A DNA stretch of 7,433 nucleotides from the NCBI GenBank assembly GCA_043736395.1, contig JAYTCQ010000118.1, forward strand, positions 1 through 7,433, in the 5' to 3' direction. Below the pieces are notes generated by a model that was not told the DNA's origin, did no database searches, and worked only from the letters and a program-made list of their open reading frames with translations. The translations under genes were made by a program, and so were the position numbers. The stretch is from JAFDVL01 sp043736395. Lineage in GTDB: Bacteria; Acidobacteriota; Blastocatellia; RBC074. Of this stretch, positions 5,275 through 7,433 are shown one piece after another; position 1 is the first letter of the stretch, and each line of letters begins with the position of its first letter.

Positions 5275-5952
5275 ATGAAAATTTCACAGAGATTATTATT
5301 GATTTTAACAGCAGTTTTGATGATGACGATGGTTGCCGATACGGCGACTTTCGCACAGAAGAAAAGAACGACACGACGCAAAACCGTCACGAAGAAAACC
5401 ACGTCAGCAGCGGCAGCGCCTGCTCAGCCAGTGGCGCCCGTCATTGCCAAAAATACTGAACTTAAAATTCGTTTGAGCAGTGACATTGACACATCTGTTT
5501 CTAAGGATGGCGACAAGTTCACGGCGATTGTGATTGATCCCAGCCAGTACGCGCAATCAACCGTTGAAGGTCATGTTGCGACAGTCCAACAATCAGGCAA
5601 ATTAAAAGGAAAAACCGCGATTTCGTTAGTGTTTGATCGCATCCTTTTTACGAATGGGACGGAACGCGATCTGGCTGCGCAGTTAGTCAAAGTTTACGAT
5701 TCAGAATCGGCGAAAAAAGTTGATTCCGAAGGCAATATTGAGAGCGGCGATAAAACCAAAACAACTACGGTTCGGACAGGTGGTGGAGCGGCGGCTGGTG
5801 CAGTTATTGGCGGCATTGCCGGAGGCGGCAAAGGAGCGGCGATTGGTGCCATCATCGGAGCTGCTGCCGGAGCAGGTTCCACTTATATTCAGGGCGCCAA
5901 TAAAATTAAATTAGAGCGTGGCACTGAAATTCTGATCGTGACACTGAGATAG
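5275..5952 (+). CDS. Secreted glycine-zipper protein of unknown function
   Basis: A 225-residue exported protein. Residues 1-27 form a signal peptide (KISQR, hydrophobic core LLLILTAVLMMTMV, cleavage after TFA). Next comes a basic Lys/Thr/Arg linker (28-43), then an Ala/Pro stretch (44-57). A beta-rich domain follows at 60-142 (TELKIRLSSDIDTSVSKDGD, then KFTAIV and VEGHVATVQQSGKLKGK), resembling the envelope-protein domain that starts 'T.L.VRL...ls....GD.F'. A classic glycine zipper spans 169-207 (GGGAAAGAVIGGIAGGGKG and on), likely a membrane-inserting or oligomerising hairpin, and the C-terminus is IKLERGTEILIVTLR. Start: ATG 5275 with GGAGG at 5265-5269, 5 nt away. Such proteins are common in Acidobacteria-type genomes, and an envelope or outer-membrane role is likely. 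It is transcribed away from the Ca2+/H+ antiporter; no functional link is shown. Confidence 0.88.
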   Translation: MKISQRLLLILTAVLMMTMVADTATFAQKKRTTRRKTVTKKTTSAAAAPAQPVAPVIAKNTELKIRLSSDIDTSVSKDGDKFTAIVIDPSQYAQSTVEGHVATVQQSGKLKGKTAISLVFDRILFTNGTERDLAAQLVKVYDSESAKKVDSEGNIESGDKTKTTTVRTGGGAAAGAVIGGIAGGGKGAAIGAIIGAAAGAGSTYIQGANKIKLERGTEILIVTLR

Positions 5953-5968
5953 CCTGATTGAAAGGAAG

Positions 5969-6193
5969 AATAGACCACGGAAGAATCGGATTTTACGGGT
6001 CTTCGCGGATCTGAATTTTTGAACCACTGAGAAAACGGAGCGCACGGAGTTTCTTTGAGAGAAGCGGGAATTGTCAGTCGAGCAGACAATCTGTTGTAGA
6101 TGGTCGCGACTTTCTCCGTGTCCTCCGTGCTTCGTGGTTTATAAAATTCAGACCCGCGTAAACCCGCCTGATCCGCAAAATCCGTGATCTATT
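5969..6193. repeat. 225-bp MITE-like imperfect inverted repeat
   Basis: The left arm 5969-6049 and right arm 6114-6193 are imperfect inverted copies of about 80 bp around a 64-bp centre. Both arms, read inward, contain AATAGA(C/T)CACGGA, then a CGGAT...CGGGT...CGCGG block, TCTGAATTTT, AACCAC, and two CACGGAG phrases. The centre carries ATTGTC/GACAAT (6070-6075, 6085-6090). The right arm contains the phrase CTCCGTGCTTCGTGGTTT, which I remember as a dispersed repeat of Acidobacteria- and Planctomycetes-type genomes; this is unverified. There is no ORF. The right end stops 3 bp before the ATG of the next gene and leaves that gene without an SD. No target-site duplication is evident. Confidence 0.8.
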
Positions 6194-6196
6194 AGT

Positions 6197-7213
6197 ATGA
6201 AAAAATATTCCCGCCAGATTTTATTTTCCGGGCTGGGTCATGCCGGACAAATTCAATTATTAAATTCTCGCGCAGTCATCATTGGGTGTGGCGCGCTTGG
6301 AACCATGCAGGCTGAAATGCTGGCGCGGGCAGGCGTTGGAAAATTACGAATTATTGATCGTGATTTTATCGAAGAATCAAATTTGCATCGTCAAATCATG
6401 TTCGATGAGAATGATGCGAATGAGCAATTACCAAAAGCGATTGCAGCAAAAAATCGCATCGCAAGAATCAATTCAGAAATCGAAATTGACGCCCGCGTAG
6501 CGGATGTCAATTATTCCAACATCGAAGAATTCATTCAGGATGCCGATGTAGTTTTGGATGGAACTGATAATTTTGAAACACGCTATGTTTTGAATGATGC
6601 GGCGGTGAAGCAAGCTAAGATTTGGGTGTACGGCGCAGCGGTTGCGGCGCTCGGTTTGCAGATGACGATTATTCCAAATCAAACTCCGTGCCTGCGCTGC
6701 GTGTTTCCTAAAGCGCCGGCCCCAGGAACTTCACCAACCTGCGATACGTCGGGTGTCATTCTTCCGATCATTGCCACAGTAGCTTCGATGCAGGTCACAG
6801 AAGCCTTGAAAATATTGACGAATCAGCGCGATAAGCTGCACGGAAAGTTATTGCAATTTGAACTTTGGGAAAATCGGAATTCGGGAATTTCTTTAGGCGA
6901 ACCCGATCCGAATTGTCCTTGTTGTGGTCAGCGGAACTTTGAATTTTTGACATCAAATTCCGGTCAACTTGCGATGTCGTTGTGCGGACGTGATGCAGTA
7001 CAAATTTTTCCTTCAACAAAATCGGTTTTGAATTTAGCCGAACTTGGCAAACAGCTTAGCAACTTGGGCGAAGTACGTTACAATCCCTATTTATTGAAAT
7101 TTGTTATTGAGAGCTGTGAAGTGACTGTTTTTACTGATGCCCGCGCAATTATTAAAGGGACTTCAGACCTCACTGCCGCCAGAACAATTTACGCAAAATA
7201 TATTGGAGTTTAA
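6197..7213 (+). CDS. ThiF/MoeB/HesA-family adenylyltransferase
   Basis: An E1-like enzyme that activates the C-terminal glycine of a ubiquitin-like sulfur carrier (ThiS or MoaD type) by adenylation with ATP. Its 338 residues match the length of Bacillus-type ThiF/MoeB. Seen: nucleotide-binding GCGALG at 30-35, DRDFIEESNLHRQ at 54-66 with the ATP-contacting arginine, DGTDNFETRY at 121-130, zinc cysteines CLRC (165-168) and CPCC (240-243), and PTCDTSGV at 180-187 with the candidate catalytic Cys182. After about 255 comes the extra small domain seen in Bacillus ThiF/MoeB (LCGRDAVQIFP, then YNPYLLKF, then FTDARAIIKGT). Whether it serves thiamine, molybdopterin or another sulfur pathway cannot be told: no thiS, thiG or moa gene is in view. 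The start has no SD because a repeat element ends 3 bp upstream. thrB follows after 69 bp. Confidence 0.93.
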   Translation: MKKYSRQILFSGLGHAGQIQLLNSRAVIIGCGALGTMQAEMLARAGVGKLRIIDRDFIEESNLHRQIMFDENDANEQLPKAIAAKNRIARINSEIEIDARVADVNYSNIEEFIQDADVVLDGTDNFETRYVLNDAAVKQAKIWVYGAAVAALGLQMTIIPNQTPCLRCVFPKAPAPGTSPTCDTSGVILPIIATVASMQVTEALKILTNQRDKLHGKLLQFELWENRNSGISLGEPDPNCPCCGQRNFEFLTSNSGQLAMSLCGRDAVQIFPSTKSVLNLAELGKQLSNLGEVRYNPYLLKFVIESCEVTVFTDARAIIKGTSDLTAARTIYAKYIGV

Positions 7214-7282
7214 AAACAGGCTTGTAGAGTCAAACAGCCCGCTCCGCGCACTGAGACCCTCTAGATTCTAAAGACTTATTAA

Positions 7283-7433
7283 ATGTCTATTACAGAAATT
7301 ACAGTTCCTTGTTCCACCTCTAATCTAGGCGCCAGTTTTGATACTTGCGGGCTGGCTTTATCGCTGTATTTGCGCGTCAAAGTTGAGCCACAATTGACAG
7401 GCTTTCAAGTTGCAATCACGGGTGAAGGCGCAG
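7283..7433 (+). CDS. thrB: Homoserine kinase ThrB, 5' part (cut by window end)
   Basis: The first 50 codons of a GHMP-family kinase. Homoserine kinase (EC 2.7.1.39) phosphorylates L-homoserine with ATP in threonine synthesis. The N-terminus TEITVPCSTSNLGASFDTCG, followed by LALSLYLRVKV, matches the ThrB start 'V.VPA(T/S)S.NLG.GFD.LGLAL...', with the usual A-T-S-A-N-L-G-P-G-F written as C-S-T-S-N-L-G-A-S-F. The ATP-binding 'P.SSGLGSSAA' motif would lie beyond the window. Start ATG 7283 has no strong SD (AAAGAC about 7 nt upstream is weak). It is 69 bp downstream of the adenylyltransferase in the same direction, so co-transcription is possible. The frame is open to the window end. Confidence 0.88.
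   Translation, partial: MSITEITVPCSTSNLGASFDTCGLALSLYLRVKVEPQLTGFQVAITGEGA

Noticed and set aside
5694..5914. Frames antisense to and out of phase with the glycine-zipper region
   Set aside because: Ala/Pro- or Arg/Leu-rich shadows caused by the GGN/GCN codon run of the real gene.

Overview
The window reads as ordinary bacterial chromosome of moderate to low G+C. An Acidobacteriota-like organism (Blastocatellia/Pyrinomonadales type) is my best guess. This rests on remembered genome style: dispersed hairpin repeats between genes, including the 'accacgaagcacggaggacacggag'-type phrase, a secreted glycine-zipper protein of a kind common there, and housekeeping genes that mostly lack a clear Shine-Dalgarno (SD) sequence. 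No ribosomal RNA or marker protein in the window proves it.

Layout. Positions 1-1190 are A+T-rich and accessory-looking. They hold two minus-strand genes of unknown function, each with a textbook SD. One is a 65-residue exported protein that apparently starts at CTG (93-290) and the other is a 193-residue protein (470-1051). A more G+C-rich 132-bp island lies between them, with attC-like ends. A compound of tandem and inverted hairpins (1106-1185) lies in front of the second gene. Positions 1186-1556 hold no convincing gene. A truncated nucleotidyltransferase-like remnant (1557-1910, minus) runs into a cluster of about five hairpins (1928-2139).

From 2146 on the content is core-like: a LON substrate-binding-domain protein (minus); a divergent unit of a 26-residue membrane microprotein whose stop overlaps the start of miaA; a REPIN-like inverted repeat exactly between the convergent miaA and cation-exchanger genes; a CaCA-family Ca2+/H+ antiporter (minus); a divergent secreted glycine-zipper protein; an 80-bp-arm inverted repeat ending 3 bp before the next gene; a ThiF/MoeB/HesA-type adenylyltransferase with the C-terminal extension of Bacillus-type ThiF/MoeB; and the first 50 codons of homoserine kinase (thrB), cut by the window end.

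Functionally this is a mix of tRNA modification (MiaA), ion homeostasis, cell-envelope protein, sulfur-carrier activation and threonine synthesis rather than one pathway. I see no defence system, CRISPR array, transposase or other dedicated new machinery. The points most worth a second look are the microprotein coupled to miaA, possibly on a leaderless mRNA, the three families of structured repeats fitted tightly against gene ends, the CTG-start small exported protein, and the cassette-like left end.
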